This document shows, piece after piece, positions 8,080 through 17,225 of a stretch of DNA of 64,000 nt; the stretch's first letter is position 1; every line of letters starts with the position of its first letter. The notes under the pieces are model-generated. The model was not told the DNA's origin. It worked only from the letters and a program-made list of their open reading frames with translations, and did no database searches. This stretch comes from CAISIP01 sp043759735. GTDB lineage: Bacteria > Pseudomonadota > Gammaproteobacteria > Burkholderiales > Burkholderiaceae_C. Location of the stretch: the NCBI GenBank assembly GCA_043759735.1, contig JAYUQC010000070.1, forward strand, positions 1 through 64,000. Reading direction: 5' to 3'. Made by a program: the position numbers and the translations under genes.

Positions 8080-9357
8080 TCAGCCGCCGCGCGTGATCGG
8101 CATCTCCACCGGCCTCGGGTTGGCCGCGTACTTGCCAAGTTCGATTTTTGCGATGGCGTTGCGATGTACCTCGTCCGGGCCATCGGCAAAGCGCAGGGTC
8201 CGCGCATGGGCGTAGGCATACGCCAGTGGAAAATCGTCACACATGCCGCCGCCGCCGTGGACCTGCATCGCCCAGTCGATCACCTGGCAGGCCATGCCCG
8301 GTGCGACAACCTTGATCATCGCGATCTCGTTCTTCGCCACCTTGTTGCCGGCGATATCCATCAACCACGCCGCCTTGAGCGTGAGCAGACGCGCCATGTC
8401 GATCTTGCAGCGGGCTTCGGCGATGCGCTCCTGGGTCACCGTTTGTGATGCGACGCTCTTGCCGAAGGCAACCCGGGCCGAGGCCCGCTTGCACATGAAC
8501 TCCAGCGCGCGCTCGGCAACGCCGATCAGGCGCATGCAATGGTGGATGCGCCCGGGGCCGAGGCGACCCTGGGCGATTTCGAATCCGCGACCCTCACCGA
8601 GCAGGATGTTGCCAACCGGCACGCGGGCATTCTCGAACACCATCTCGACGTGGCCATGGGGCGCATCGTCGTATCCCAGCACGTTGAGCGTACGAATGAT
8701 GCGCAGCCCCTTGGTATCTGCGGGTACCAGCACCATGCTTTGCTGCGAGTGGCGTGGCGCTTGCGGATCGGTCTTGCCCATCGTGATGTAGATCGCGCAG
8801 CGCGGATCGCCTGCACCGGAAATCCACCACTTGCGCCCGTTTACGACATACTCGTCGCCGTCGCGCTCAATCCGGGTTTCGATGTTGGTGGCATCACTGG
8901 AGGCGACATCGGGCTCGGTCATCGCGAAGGCGGAGCGGATCTCTCCCTCGAGCAGCGGCTTGAGCCAGCGCGCCTTGTTTTCTTCGGACCCGTAACGTGC
9001 AATGGTCTCCATGTTGCCGGTATCCGGCGCCGAGCAGTTGAACACCTCGCTGGCCCAGGGCACTCGACCCATGATCTCGGCCAGCGGCGCATATTCCTGG
9101 TTGGTCAGTCCGGCGCCGGAATAACCCGACGCCGATGCGCTGTCTACCGGCAGGAACAGATTCCACAAACCATCGGCCTTGGCCTTGACCTTGAGCTTTT
9201 CGATGGTCTGCATCGCGCTCCAGCGTCTTCCGGCGCTGGTGTTGGCTTCCATCTCCGCCTTGTAGGCCGCTTCGGATGGGTACACGTGTTCGTCCATGAA
9301 ACGTTGCACCCTGGTCTGCAGTTCCTTGGTGCGGGGTGAATAGTCGAAATCCATCAA
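8080..9357 (-). CDS. Acyl-CoA dehydrogenase (ACAD10/11-like)
   Basis: This 425-residue flavoprotein would oxidise an acyl-CoA to the trans-2-enoyl-CoA. It shows the three-part ACAD fold: an N-terminal helical domain, the middle FAD-binding part (FAMTEPDVASSDATNI and the WWISGAG segment) and the C-terminal helical domain with AMQVHGGGGMCDD. The 425-residue length and the immediately upstream phosphotransferase-fold gene match the ACAD10/11-like group, where the two activities are often paired or fused. The gap to that gene is 52 bases. A second ATG three bases downstream (MDFDYS) is an equally good start. Confidence 0.92.
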   Translation of the reverse strand: MMDFDYSPRTKELQTRVQRFMDEHVYPSEAAYKAEMEANTSAGRRWSAMQTIEKLKVKAKADGLWNLFLPVDSASASGYSGAGLTNQEYAPLAEIMGRVPWASEVFNCSAPDTGNMETIARYGSEENKARWLKPLLEGEIRSAFAMTEPDVASSDATNIETRIERDGDEYVVNGRKWWISGAGDPRCAIYITMGKTDPQAPRHSQQSMVLVPADTKGLRIIRTLNVLGYDDAPHGHVEMVFENARVPVGNILLGEGRGFEIAQGRLGPGRIHHCMRLIGVAERALEFMCKRASARVAFGKSVASQTVTQERIAEARCKIDMARLLTLKAAWLMDIAGNKVAKNEIAMIKVVAPGMACQVIDWAMQVHGGGGMCDDFPLAYAYAHARTLRFADGPDEVHRNAIAKIELGKYAANPRPVEMPITRGG

Positions 9358-9409
9358 TATCTCCTTGGGCTACGGTGGTCGCGGGCAAGCGCGAGAAAGG
9401 TCGCAGGTG

Positions 9410-10495
9410 TCAGCCGCGTTCAACAAATGTCCAGGCCATCTCCGCCAGGCCGCGCGCGCCGGCGCCTGAACTGGCCGCCCGCTCGCTCGATGCAGTGCCT
9501 GCCTCGACCCGCTTGGCAATGCCTTGCAGGATGGCGGCCAGGCGAAACAGGTTGTAGGCCATATAAAAATTCCAGTCGGCCTTGAGCGCCTCGGGTGTGG
9601 CAAGGCCAGTGCGTTCGCAGTACTGGCGGATGTAGGCGTCTTCGGTCGGGATGCCGAGTTGCTCCACATCCAGCCCGCCGATGCCCCGGAACGACCCAGG
9701 CGGAATATGCCAGGCCATGCAGTGGTAGCTGAAGTCGGCCAGCGGATGCCCCAGCGTGGACAGTTCCCAGTCCAATACTGCGAGCACGCGCGGCTCGGTC
9801 GGATGGAAAATCAGGTTGTCGAGCCGGTAATCGCCGTGCACGATGCGGGTCATGCTGTTGTCGCGAGCGCACTCGGGGATGTGCGCTGGCAACCATGCCA
9901 TCAGCTGATCCATCTGCGCGATGGTCTGTGTCGCGGAGGCGGCGTACTGCTTGCTCCAGCGGCCAATCTGGCGTTCGAAATAGTTGCCCGGCTTGCCGTA
10001 ATCGGCCAGGCCCTGCGCCGCATAGTCGACCGAATGCAGGGCCGCAATCACACGGTTCATCTCGTTGTAGATTGCGCCGCGTTCCGCCTTTTCCATGCCG
10101 GGCAGGGACTGGTCCCACAACACCCGGCCCTGGACGAACTCCATCACGTAAAAGGCGCGACCGATCACCGACTCGTCTTCGCACAGGCAGAACATGTGGG
10201 CGACCGGCACATCGGTGCCATGCAAGGCGCCCATGACCTTGAACTCGCGTTCGACCGCATGGGCCGACGGCAATAGCTTGGATACCGGCCCCGGCTTGGC
10301 GCGCATGACATAGCTGCACCGCGGCGTCACCAATTTGTAGGTGGGGTTGGACTGGCCGCCCTTGAACATTTCCACCGACAACGGGCCCTGGAAACCGTCC
10401 AGCTGGGTGCTCAGCCACCGCGCCAGCGCCTGGTTGTCGAACTGGTGCTTGTCGCTGACGGCCTGGGTGCCGACAAAATGGCTGAAGTCACTCAT
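9410..10495 (-). CDS. Phosphotransferase family protein (APH/choline kinase fold)
   Basis: The 361-residue protein has the aminoglycoside-phosphotransferase fold. The Brenner motif is HGDYRLDNL (about residues 220-228) and the metal-binding Asp lies in AVLDWELSTLGHP. The N-terminal SVEMFKGGQSNPTY resembles a nucleotide loop. In the ACAD10/11 family such a kinase domain acts on 4-hydroxyacyl-CoA before elimination and beta-oxidation; the adjacent acyl-CoA dehydrogenase makes that role plausible here, rather than antibiotic resistance. It lies 22 bases downstream of the Crp-like regulator, so the genes are probably cotranscribed. Confidence 0.88.
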   Translation of the reverse strand: MSDFSHFVGTQAVSDKHQFDNQALARWLSTQLDGFQGPLSVEMFKGGQSNPTYKLVTPRCSYVMRAKPGPVSKLLPSAHAVEREFKVMGALHGTDVPVAHMFCLCEDESVIGRAFYVMEFVQGRVLWDQSLPGMEKAERGAIYNEMNRVIAALHSVDYAAQGLADYGKPGNYFERQIGRWSKQYAASATQTIAQMDQLMAWLPAHIPECARDNSMTRIVHGDYRLDNLIFHPTEPRVLAVLDWELSTLGHPLADFSYHCMAWHIPPGSFRGIGGLDVEQLGIPTEDAYIRQYCERTGLATPEALKADWNFYMAYNLFRLAAILQGIAKRVEAGTASSERAASSGAGARGLAEMAWTFVERG

Positions 10496-10517
10496 GCGCT
10501 CGGAGGCCTTTCAATTG

Positions 10518-11237
10518 TCAATGGTCGGCCTCGACGATCTTCATCAACGCCGCACTGCTGCGCACGATCAGACCGCCCGGTTCGATGCGGATGCATTCCT
10601 CGCGCTCCATCGCCTTGAGTTCCTGGTTGACGCGCTGGCGCGATGCGCCCAGCAACTGTGCCAGTTCCTCCTGGGCCAGGTGCAGGCTGATGCGCATTTC
10701 CTGGGCATTGGCCAGGTTGGCCACGCCATAGCTGCGCACCAGGTGCAGCAGCTGCTTGGCCAGGCGCGCGCGCAAGGGCAGGGTATTGAGGTCCTCCACC
10801 AGGCCATACAGCTGGCGGATACGCCTTGCGTGCAGGCGCAACATGGCTTCGTACAACTCGACATGCTGCGACAGGATCTTTTTCAGGTCGGCGCGCGCCA
10901 CGCACAGAATCGTGCATTCGCCATGCGCATAGGCGTCGTGGGTGCGCCGGTCGCCGTCGAAGATCGCCACGTCCCCGAACCAGATACCTGGTTCGACATA
11001 GGTGAGTGTCACCTGCTTGCCCGAGATCGACGTCGAGCTGACCCGCACCGCGCCCTTGGCGCAGGCGATCCACTCCTCGGGAGGATCGCCGCGCGCGCAA
11101 ATCAGCGCGCCATTCGGATATCGCTTGACGTAGGCACATCGGAGAATGTCGTGTCGCAGGGATGGGGACAAGGAACTGAACCAGCGACCGGAGTTGATCG
11201 CGGCGCGCTCTTCGATGTTAAGGATGGGCTCGTCCAT
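10518..11237 (-). CDS. Crp/Fnr family transcriptional regulator
   Basis: This 239-residue protein has an N-terminal cyclic-nucleotide-binding-like beta barrel (YPNGALICARGD and GIWFGDVAIFDGDRRT) and a C-terminal winged helix with the recognition region ELAQLLGASRQRVNQELK. No Fnr-type cysteine cluster is seen. The barrel has Asp in place of the Glu of the usual cAMP-binding GEL motif, so cAMP may not be the ligand. The frame is open upstream to 11300, but MDEPILNIEE at 11237 is a better start. It is first of a tight minus-strand group with the phosphotransferase-fold and acyl-CoA dehydrogenase genes and may control them. Confidence 0.9.
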   Translation of the reverse strand: MDEPILNIEERAAINSGRWFSSLSPSLRHDILRCAYVKRYPNGALICARGDPPEEWIACAKGAVRVSSTSISGKQVTLTYVEPGIWFGDVAIFDGDRRTHDAYAHGECTILCVARADLKKILSQHVELYEAMLRLHARRIRQLYGLVEDLNTLPLRARLAKQLLHLVRSYGVANLANAQEMRISLHLAQEELAQLLGASRQRVNQELKAMEREECIRIEPGGLIVRSSAALMKIVEADH

Positions 11238-11337
11238 GGGCTGTCTTGTGGGTGACTGAAAGTTCGCTGCCCGATCTGGCACGGACCTGATCTGCATCAA
11301 GCCCGTTCAAGCCGGGGTTGTCAACGTAATGGCTCAG

Positions 11338-12858
11338 TCAGATTTCCTCGTGCAGCAGGCTCAAACCGATAGCGCCGCGCCGGCGCAGCCACGGACTGGG
11401 CCGGTAGCGTGGGTCGCCGTACACGGTCTGCATGTTGAACAGAACTTCCAACACATTGGTCGGGCCATAACGATCGCCCATTTCCAGCGGCCCCAGGGGA
11501 TACGCGAGGCCGAGTTTGACGGCCGTCTCAAGGTCCTGCGGCGAACATATGGCCTGCTGACACATGTCGGCCGCGATATTGACGATGGTCGCCACCACAC
11601 GCTGTGTCACGAAGCCGCCGCTGTCGCGGATCACGCTCACGGCTTTGCCATCGCGGGCCATCAGCGCATGCGCGCTGTCGCGCATGTCGGCGCGCGTCGC
11701 CGGGTTGGTCGCCAGTACGCGGCGCCGGGTCGCGGCGTCGTCGACCAGCATGTCAATGCCCACGGTGCGTGCCGGGTCGAGCCGTTCGACAACGGCCACG
11801 GTTGTCACATCGAAACCCAGTGGAGCTACCAGCGTCAACGCCAATGGCGACGGACTCGGCCCGGTCTCGATACTCGCCCCCAAATCTTTCAGCAATTGCA
11901 GCAACTCCGCGCGGCGCGCCGCGCGCGGCGACACCCACACCGGCGGCATGTTGTCTACCTGGGGAACCGCGGGTTCCACAGGAGTTTCGGCGGCACCGTT
12001 GGAATACCGGTAGAAACCCTGGCCCGACTTTCTACCCACCATACCGCCGGCAAGTCGTTGCGCGGCAATGACACTGGGTCGGTAACGCGGCTCGTCGTAA
12101 TACTGGCGGTACACTGATTCCATCACCGGATGCGAGACATCCAGTGCGGTCAGGTCCATCAGCTCGAAAGGGCCAAGTTTGAAGCCCACCTGGTCTTTCA
12201 AAATGCGATCGATGGTGGCGAAATCGGCGATGTTCTCACCCACGATGCGCAGCGCCTCGGTGCCATAGCCCCGGCCTGCATGGTTGACGATGAATCCGGG
12301 CGTGTCGCCGGCCTGCACCGGCGTATGTCCCATCTGGCGCACGAACGCCGTCAGATCGGCGCATACCGGCGCCGCGGTGCGTAGCCCGGCGATGACTTCG
12401 ACGACTTTCATCAATGGCACCGGATTGAAGAAATGCAGCCCGGCACAACGTTCCGGCCGCTTCAATCGGGCTGCAATAGCGGTGACCGAGAGGGACGATG
12501 TATTGGTCGCCAGCACGGCCGTTGGCTGCACGATTTCTTCGAGCGCGGCAAACAGACCCGTCTTGGCGTCGAGCCGCTCCACGATGGCCTCGACCACAAG
12601 GTCGCAGGCGGACAGATCCTCCAGCGTCCCGGCGCAGGCCAGGTGCTCCTTGAAGGCAGTGAGCCGAGCGTCGTCCAGACGACCCTTTTCGCGCATCCTG
12701 TCCCATTGGGCGCAGATCTCGGCGCGTGCCTTCTCGCTGGCCTGCGGCTGGGTGTCGAACAGCAGCACGTGGCTGCCGGCCTGCGCTGCCATTTGCGCAA
12801 TGCCGCGCCCCATGGCGCCGGTTCCAACCACGCCTGTGGCTTGAAATTGAACTGTCAT
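11338..12858 (-). CDS. 3-hydroxyacyl-CoA dehydrogenase (two C-terminal domains, PaaH-like)
   Basis: The 506-residue enzyme oxidises 3-hydroxyacyl-CoA with NAD+. The N-terminal Rossmann fold shows GVVGTGAMGRGIAQMAAQAG, the NTSSLSVTAIA segment and HFFNPVPLMKVVEV with the catalytic His. Two C-terminal 3HCDH domains follow: GFIVNHAGRGYGTEAL near residue 190 and GGFVTQRVVATIVNIA near 415. This two-domain build is typical of PaaH-type enzymes. The start at 12858 (MTVQFQATG) fits the Rossmann motif better than the upstream in-frame codon at 12882. The Crp-like regulator follows 100 bases downstream on the same strand, giving a fatty-acid or aromatic-acid oxidation neighbourhood. Confidence 0.93.
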   Translation of the reverse strand: MTVQFQATGVVGTGAMGRGIAQMAAQAGSHVLLFDTQPQASEKARAEICAQWDRMREKGRLDDARLTAFKEHLACAGTLEDLSACDLVVEAIVERLDAKTGLFAALEEIVQPTAVLATNTSSLSVTAIAARLKRPERCAGLHFFNPVPLMKVVEVIAGLRTAAPVCADLTAFVRQMGHTPVQAGDTPGFIVNHAGRGYGTEALRIVGENIADFATIDRILKDQVGFKLGPFELMDLTALDVSHPVMESVYRQYYDEPRYRPSVIAAQRLAGGMVGRKSGQGFYRYSNGAAETPVEPAVPQVDNMPPVWVSPRAARRAELLQLLKDLGASIETGPSPSPLALTLVAPLGFDVTTVAVVERLDPARTVGIDMLVDDAATRRRVLATNPATRADMRDSAHALMARDGKAVSVIRDSGGFVTQRVVATIVNIAADMCQQAICSPQDLETAVKLGLAYPLGPLEMGDRYGPTNVLEVLFNMQTVYGDPRYRPSPWLRRRGAIGLSLLHEEI

Positions 12859-13191
12859 GCATTGGATTATTGATCGAAACAATCGGGGCGCCTGCAGCCG
12901 AGCCGGCTACCGGCGAGGCCGCGCGCCCGGCCATGCGAGAATATTTCCACATCATGGTCAGCCTGATTCCCATTGTCGCGACCCAACGGCTGCATTGCTC
13001 GCGAAGCGCGATTGGCCGGGCCGCCAGGGGACAGGACTTGCCTGGCGCAGGAAGTGCAGCGGCGGGGCTTCGACCTCAGGCACAATCGGCGCGGGTCGCC
13101 TGCTACCGAGGGCCCCGGGATAATTTGCCAGTTTTGTCGCGTGGCCGCGCGGTGCCAGGCTTCTTGCAATAGAGACAATCGACACTGATCG
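12859..13191. other. 333-base divergent intergenic region
   Basis: This region separates the leftward 3-hydroxyacyl-CoA dehydrogenase from the rightward FimV-like gene and should hold both promoters. I see no convincing paired -35/-10 boxes, no long palindrome and no frame that looks coding. Confidence 0.6.
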
Positions 13192-15345
13192 ATGCACATC
13201 GCACACTTCATTTCGGCGTTGCCGTACCGGTTTCTCCCGTTGCTGGTCTTTTTGGTCGGTCTGGAGAGTCAGGCCCTGACGCTGGGGCGCGTGCAAGGGG
13301 CGGCATTGATTGGCAGGACCCTGGATGTATTGGTACAGGTGCAACTCGACGTTGACCAGAGTGTCACCAGCGCCTGTTTTGCGGCAGATGTGTTTCATGC
13401 CGATACGCGGCAGAATCCGGACGGCGTCAGAGTGCGACTGGAGCCTGCGGCGTCGGGGCAGGGCGCCCAATTGCGCATCACCTCCGATAGCCGCATCGAT
13501 GAACCGATCGTGACCGTGTATGTGCGGGCGGGTTGCGCGCAGATGACCACGCGGCGCTATGTCTTGCTGGCCGATATCGTTAGCGAGCAGGCGCCAATGC
13601 CGGTGCCGCGGGTGGGAGCGATGCCCCTGGTCGATACGTCGGCCCCGACTGCCGCTGGGATCGGGTCGGGCACGGGAGACCAATCGTCCATGGCGCCATC
13701 GGCAGCGGGCGCTTCAAGCAGGCAGAGCGCCGGTGCAGCGGCGGCCCGGGCGGCACTGGCCGCCCGCAAACCGCGCGTGGCCTTCGCGCTTGTCCATACC
13801 AAGCGTGCCAATGCGCTGCCGCCGGCGGCGGTCAAAGCTGCACCTGCGGCTCCCCGGCCCGATGCGAAACTTCCCACCGCCCGCGGCGGAACCGGTCCGG
13901 TAGCGGCGTCGGCACCAAGTCGCGGCACTGGTCAGTCGCGCCTGAAACTTGATCCGCTAGAGACTTTGACTGAGCGGGTTGCCACGGTGGAATCGAGCGC
14001 CCCAGCGGCGCCAACCGAGACCTCCGAACGCGAGGTCCGCGAGCTGCAACGCCTGGAAAGGCTAGAGACCAGTGTCAAGTCGCTGTTGGCTCTGGCGGAG
14101 AAGAACGAGGCAAGTCTGCGCGACATCCGGGCCCGTCTGCAACAGGCGCAGCCCGACCGTTTCAGCAATCCGGCGATCTATTCACTGCTGGGCCTGCTGC
14201 TGCTGGCGCTGCTGGCCATCGCCTATCTGTTGACCCGTGTCAACCGCCGTCCGGAGGAGCCCGACTCGCTTTGGCTTTCCTCCGCGCAAGAGGCCGATGC
14301 GGGTCCGTTCGCGGCGCCCGTTGCCCGGAACGACATTGCTGCGCCCCCTGATTCCGCACTTTCGGCGCTGTCGACGCCTGCGCCATTGTCGCGTCCGGCG
14401 CCAATGCAGCGGACCGATCGGATCCCGATTGAACCAACCCAGCCGATGCCGCATGACATCGGCACGCGTGGCGCTGGCGCGGCCAGTGCGCGGGTCGACG
14501 TGACGTTGGTTGAGATGAGCGAATCGACCTTTGACCGCCTGATGCAGTCCGCTGCCACGCACAATGCGGTGCGCCAGGCGCGCGACACCGTTCCGATGGC
14601 GGTTGCCAAGGGCGCCCGCACATCCGCTACGATGCCGATGGCCCGGCGTTCACGTATCGATGCCGACGATCTGATCGACGTGCGGCAGCGGGCGGAGTTT
14701 TTTGTCTCGCTGGGGCAGACAGATCAGGCCGTGCAGGTGCTGGAGGCAAGGATCGCGCAGGATGGCGTGTCCAGTCCGCAGGCCTATCTGGACCTGCTCA
14801 GGTTGTTTCAATCGTTGGGTCTGAAAGCGGATTTCAACCAGGTGCGCGATGATTTCTGTCGCACATTCAATGCACGGGTGCCGGAATTCGCACAATTTGG
14901 CGTCGAGGGTCGGGCGCTGGAGGACTATCCGGGTGCGGTTGACCGGCTGATTGCCGCCTGGAATAGATCGGGTGTTGTCGAGACCATCGAACAGATGCTG
15001 TTCCGCAGCAGTCCCGCGGATGGCGGGCCTGACACCAGCTTCGATCTGGCCGCGTTCCGCGACCTGCTGCTGGTGCATGCAGTGGCGCAAAGCGTGCGCG
15101 GGGGCGCCGCGGGTCGAACAGGTGCCTATACGTCATCAGCGATAGACATCGAATTGTCGCCCCAGGTCGATATCGATCTGTCCGAGCTGTTTGCGCCAGA
15201 AAGCGCGCCAACACAGGCGATGCAACGCTCCGATGCGGGCGACACTGGCACCGCCACAGTGCCAGCCACTACGGCAACGGACAACCTGATCGATTTCGAT
15301 CTGAGCGACGGCGCCATCGGCAAGACGTCTGGCCGAGGCTCCTGA
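13192..15345 (+). CDS. FimV-like inner-membrane polar/pilus-assembly protein
   Basis: The 717-residue protein has the FimV layout. A signal peptide covers about residues 1-29 (hydrophobic core LPLLVFLVGL, then ESQALTLGRVQG). A FimV N-terminal domain and a long Ala/Pro/Arg-rich linker follow. A short coiled coil (about 280-315) is followed by one membrane helix (SLLGLLLLALLAIAYLL, about 330-348) and a cytoplasmic part with a TPR-like segment, RAEFFVSLGQTDQAVQVLEA. FimV organises type IV pili and polar complexes. I do not see a LysM domain, unlike Pseudomonas FimV. It stands alone; the next gene is convergent. Confidence 0.85.
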   Translation: MHIAHFISALPYRFLPLLVFLVGLESQALTLGRVQGAALIGRTLDVLVQVQLDVDQSVTSACFAADVFHADTRQNPDGVRVRLEPAASGQGAQLRITSDSRIDEPIVTVYVRAGCAQMTTRRYVLLADIVSEQAPMPVPRVGAMPLVDTSAPTAAGIGSGTGDQSSMAPSAAGASSRQSAGAAAARAALAARKPRVAFALVHTKRANALPPAAVKAAPAAPRPDAKLPTARGGTGPVAASAPSRGTGQSRLKLDPLETLTERVATVESSAPAAPTETSEREVRELQRLERLETSVKSLLALAEKNEASLRDIRARLQQAQPDRFSNPAIYSLLGLLLLALLAIAYLLTRVNRRPEEPDSLWLSSAQEADAGPFAAPVARNDIAAPPDSALSALSTPAPLSRPAPMQRTDRIPIEPTQPMPHDIGTRGAGAASARVDVTLVEMSESTFDRLMQSAATHNAVRQARDTVPMAVAKGARTSATMPMARRSRIDADDLIDVRQRAEFFVSLGQTDQAVQVLEARIAQDGVSSPQAYLDLLRLFQSLGLKADFNQVRDDFCRTFNARVPEFAQFGVEGRALEDYPGAVDRLIAAWNRSGVVETIEQMLFRSSPADGGPDTSFDLAAFRDLLLVHAVAQSVRGGAAGRTGAYTSSAIDIELSPQVDIDLSELFAPESAPTQAMQRSDAGDTGTATVPATTATDNLIDFDLSDGAIGKTSGRGS

Positions 15346-15441
15346 AGGCCCGCGCCGAGTCTGGTTGTCCCTGCCTGTGCGACGGCTCCATTGCCGATCA
15401 ATGCGCCAGCGCAGCGATGCTCGCCAACTGCTGGAAGGGGT

Positions 15442-16449
15442 TTAGCGGCGAACCTGCAACGCACCTGGGTTGACGATGTTGCTGGGTGTACCGCGAATGA
15501 AATTGATCACGTTGTCAAATGCTTCGCTGAACATCCGCTCATAGTTGTCGTATTCGACATAGCCTATGTGCGGTGTACAAATGCAGTTCTCGATGCGCAA
15601 CAACGCGTGTCCCTGCAGTATTGGTTCGGCCTCGAACACATCGACGGCGGCCATGCCCGGCCTGCCTCGGTTGAGTGCCGCAATCAGGGCATCGGTTTCG
15701 ATGAGTTCGGCTCGCGAGGTGTTTACCAACAGGGCGGTCGGCTTCATGCAGGACAGGTCGTCGAGTCCGACCATTCCCCGCGTTTCGTCGTTGAGCCGAA
15801 TGTGCAGACTCATCACGTCGCTGTGCGCGAACAGTTCCTCGCGGCTCTGGGCGGTCGTAAATCCGTCCTGGGCCGCGCTCTCGATTGAATTGGCCCGGCC
15901 CCATACCAGCACCTGCATGCCGAACGCCCGCCCGTAGCCGGCGACCAGCTTGCCGATCCTGCCGTAACCCCAGATTCCCAGCGTCTTGCCTGCCAGCAGA
16001 TTGCCCAGCCCAAAATTGGCAGGCATGGACGCGGCCTTGAGGCCGGACTGCTGCCAGGCGCCATGCTTGAGGTTGCCAATGTATTGCGGCAGGCGCCGCA
16101 TCGCCGCCAACACCAGCGCCCAGGTCAATTCCGCAGTAGCCAGCGGCGAGCCTGTGCCCTCGGCGACCGCGATGCCGCGCTCGGTACAAGCCTGTACGTC
16201 AACATGGCTGCCGACCCGTCCGGTCTGGACGATCAACTTGAGCCGGGGCAATTTGTCGATGATGGAGCGGGTCAGGTAGGTGCGCTCGCGAATCAGCACC
16301 AGGATGTCGGCGTCCTTGAGGCGAATCGAGAGCTGACCCATGCCCTTGACGGTATTGGTATATACCTTGGCCGAATAAGTCTCCAACTTGGTCGCGCAGG
16401 CCAACTTGCGCACTGCATCCTGGTAGTCGTCCAGTATCACAATATTCAT
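15442..16449 (-). CDS. D-2-hydroxyacid dehydrogenase family protein
   Basis: This 335-residue NAD(P)-dependent enzyme reduces a 2-oxoacid or oxidises a D-2-hydroxyacid. The Rossmann signature is LGIWGYGRIGKLVAGYG. The catalytic Arg lies in VNTSRAELIETDAL, the Glu in DVFEAEPI and the His in TPHIGYVEYDNYE. The start at 16449 (MNIVILDDYQDA) matches the family N-terminus; the longer open frame to 16533 has no family-like sequence. It is convergent with the FimV-like gene and divergent from the DUF1993 gene. The exact substrate cannot be told. A second enzyme of this superfamily is at 56660. Confidence 0.9.
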   Translation of the reverse strand: MNIVILDDYQDAVRKLACATKLETYSAKVYTNTVKGMGQLSIRLKDADILVLIRERTYLTRSIIDKLPRLKLIVQTGRVGSHVDVQACTERGIAVAEGTGSPLATAELTWALVLAAMRRLPQYIGNLKHGAWQQSGLKAASMPANFGLGNLLAGKTLGIWGYGRIGKLVAGYGRAFGMQVLVWGRANSIESAAQDGFTTAQSREELFAHSDVMSLHIRLNDETRGMVGLDDLSCMKPTALLVNTSRAELIETDALIAALNRGRPGMAAVDVFEAEPILQGHALLRIENCICTPHIGYVEYDNYERMFSEAFDNVINFIRGTPSNIVNPGALQVRR

Positions 16450-16592
16450 GCCAGCATTGTGCCTTGCGTCTTCAGTGGCGCAATTCGGTGGAGCACACCA
16501 CGGTACCATGCGCGCACAAGGCGGTGTCGGCACCCATCTGCCCGGTTCGGGTTAGCATCCGCCCTCAGTCAACCAATAACCTAGGAAATCCA

Positions 16593-17108
16593 ATGTCCAT
16601 CTCGATGTATTCAGCCAGTGTGCCAATCTGCACGACCATGCTGGCGAACCTCAGCCATTTCATCGACAAGGCCCAGGCTTTTGTGGAGGCCCGTAAATGC
16701 GAGCCGACCGCGTTGACCCAGTTCCGGCTGGCGCCCGACATGTTGCCGTTCACCCGACAGGTATTGATCGCGTGCGATGCAGCCAAAAATGGTGTGGCCC
16801 GGATCTCGGGCGCAACAGCGCCGAAATTCGAGGACACGGAAACCACATTTGCCGAACTCAAGGAACGCATCGCCAAGACAATCGAATTTCTGAAATCGGT
16901 ACCTCCAGAGAGCATGGACGGAACCGAGGCAAGGGAGATCACCTTTCCGGTCGGCCGCGAAGCGACCCGCACCCTGGCTGGCGAGGCCTACTTGAAGCAC
17001 TGGATGCTGCCCAACCTGTTCTTTCATGTGACCACGGCCTACACCATCTTGCGTCACAACGGCGTCGAACTGGGTAAAGGCGATTTTCTGTTGGGCGCGG
17101 GCGCCTGA
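16593..17108 (+). CDS. DUF1993 family protein
   Basis: The 171-residue protein matches the DUF1993 family: the start MSISMYSASVPICTTML, the middle LAPDMLPFTRQVLIACDAAK and the end FFHVTTAYTILRHNGVELGKGDF are all characteristic. The family is predicted to fold as a four-helix bundle similar to DinB-type proteins; its function is not known. The start at 16593 is preceded by TAGGAAA. The longer open frame upstream is not family-like. It is cytoplasmic by absence of a signal peptide. Confidence 0.88.
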   Translation: MSISMYSASVPICTTMLANLSHFIDKAQAFVEARKCEPTALTQFRLAPDMLPFTRQVLIACDAAKNGVARISGATAPKFEDTETTFAELKERIAKTIEFLKSVPPESMDGTEAREITFPVGREATRTLAGEAYLKHWMLPNLFFHVTTAYTILRHNGVELGKGDFLLGAGA

Positions 17109-17225
17109 GCTTGAAGTGGCAGGTAGTCGTTTCTGGCGACCTTGCCGCCACAAAACCCGACGCGCACGGCAGGTGCGCGACGACCCCGCGCGGCTACAGG
17201 GTCCGTTGCGGCTAGTGCAACCGCC

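Noticed and set aside
9410..10495. Aminoglycoside resistance kinase
   Set aside because: The fold matches, but the pairing with an ACAD10/11-like dehydrogenase indicates acyl-CoA metabolism; no resistance context is present.
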